This document shows positions 53,084-53,550 of a stretch of DNA of 53,550 nt, one piece after another. The stretch is taken from the NCBI GenBank assembly GCA_019359045.1, contig JAHHIA010000022.1, forward strand, positions 1 to 53,550, in the 5' to 3' direction. Source of the stretch: Scytolyngbya sp. HA4215-MV1 (GTDB taxonomy: Bacteria; Cyanobacteriota; Cyanobacteriia; Leptolyngbyales; Leptolyngbyaceae). Within the stretch, counting starts at the first letter, position 1; each line of letters starts with the position of its first letter. The notes beneath the pieces were generated by a model that did no database searches, was not told the DNA's origin, and saw only the letters and a list, made by a program, of their open reading frames with translations. The position numbers and the translations under genes were made by a program.

Positions 53084-53293
53084 TCAGATATACGACCTGA
53101 TTAAAAGAAAGATTGGTAAAGTCCCACGACCCAACCACTCTATCAGTTGCGACTTGCTCAGGTTTAAATCCGAAGCAAGACTATCAAGTCCTTGTGAAGC
53201 GAGCGGCGTCAGCCTTACGTAGAAACCCTCGCTTTTGGTTTCCTCGTAAATCTCTCCCTGATTACGTTTCGACTTGATTCCTTTCTTGCCCAT
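53084..53293 (-). CDS. Ribbon-helix-helix-like small protein
   Basis: 69 residues with a basic start (MGKKGIKSKRNQGEIYEETK). The segment YVRLTPLASQGLDSLASDLN then LSKSQLIEWLGRG looks like a CopG/Arc-type ribbon-helix-helix module. It is probably DNA-binding. A partner gene is not seen, so regulator versus antitoxin cannot be decided. Confidence 0.6.
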   Translation of the reverse strand: MGKKGIKSKRNQGEIYEETKSEGFYVRLTPLASQGLDSLASDLNLSKSQLIEWLGRGTLPIFLLIRSYI

Positions 53294-53389
53294 GCGAAAA
53301 TATTACCGGGAAAAGCTAGCTTCCCCTCATCCAGATCTCGGCACCCCGGCTGTATGCAGGTAGTTGGATGCTGACTGAAAAGTCCGTTC

Positions 53390-53424
53390 ATGCCCCACGC
53401 CTTAATGCAGCGTGGGGTATTTTT
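53390..53424 (+). terminator. Strong rho-independent terminator
   Basis: An 11-bp perfect stem, ATGCCCCACGC with GCGTGGGGTAT, has a nine-base loop and a TTTTT tail. It ends right before the presumed insertion-sequence end. Confidence 0.75.
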
Positions 53425-53433
53425 GGTAGTGCG

Positions 53434-53550
53434 TCAAATTAATGTGGGGTAAGTAGCGATGTCGCGCCAATTCCATGATCGCGTCGTTAATCCCGCTCTC
53501 TGAGCGGCAGTGGTTTTAAAGCGACTGTGTTGCCAAATCCAGTTGAAATA
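53434..53550 (-). CDS. Transposase C terminus, cut by the window edge
   Basis: The last 38 codons of a minus-strand gene read YFNWIWQHSRFKTTAAQRAG then LTTRSWNWRDIATYPTLI before TGA. The pattern (aromatic N-W, HS, TTAAxxAG) is the usual tail of DDE-type transposases. GGTAGTGCG at 53425 may be the terminal inverted repeat of an IS1-like element. The family is uncertain because most of the gene is outside the window. Confidence 0.55.
   Translation of the reverse strand, partial: YFNWIWQHSRFKTTAAQRAGLTTRSWNWRDIATYPTLI

Overview
The window looks like the chromosome of a filamentous, Leptolyngbya/Oscillatoriales-type cyanobacterium. It is rich in the HIP1 octamer gcgatcgc and carries cyanobacterium-restricted families (DUF1816, DUF2996, DUF4079, UPF0367). 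It also carries Uma2, a two-partner-secretion exoprotein and giant TPR proteins, all typical of large cyanobacterial genomes. Species cannot be named from the sequence alone.

Left part, 1-35225: ordinary chromosome. carA, a STAS regulator and the block mrnC-rlmB-DUF1816 are followed by a hydrolase, DUF2996, a TM2 protein and Uma2. Next come a 1593-residue filamentous-haemagglutinin-type exoprotein (minus strand) and a 1364-residue protein built from 24 near-identical 40-residue TPR units. A polysaccharide-export set follows (Wzm-type permease, Wzt-type ATPase, sulfotransferase), then an orphan pyruvate formate-lyase, an HD phosphohydrolase, a membrane beta-lactamase-fold protein and an SRPBCC protein. 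A PII-like protein and a helix-turn-helix gene surrounded by TCCTGAGGA repeats come next, then mannose-1-phosphate guanylyltransferase, a class V aminotransferase, tRNA-Asn(GUU), a NYN nuclease, an ECF-type ATPase and UPF0367.

Right part, 35226-53550: accessory. Minus-strand prophage remnants lie at both edges: a P22-like coat gene and scaffold-like gene at 35477-36884, and packaging-type genes including a nonsense-broken terminase small subunit at 51953-53293. Between them (about 37227-51773) lies what I read as an integron gene-cassette array without an integrase in view (a CALIN). It has five complete attC-like sites of 83-88 bp, all in the same orientation, plus three partial ones. Cassette genes encode two exported proteins, a GNAT with an overlapping small ORF, DUF2281/PIN, GFA, an NmrA-type reductase, a Crp-type regulator, a cyanamide-hydratase-like HD protein, an SDR and two methyltransferases.

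The most striking feature is a group II intron with an HNH-bearing, now frameshifted, intron-encoded protein. It sits exactly inside the R' box of one attC site: removing 48367-50717 restores a perfect attC. Two further intron 3' ends (one plus strand at 37143, one minus strand at 51774) also abut attC core boxes. The array is thus a target for at least two intron types. It interrupts a decayed prophage, and an insertion sequence begins at the right edge. Direct repeats, MITE-like hairpins and a diverged 160-bp duplication mark further rearrangement.
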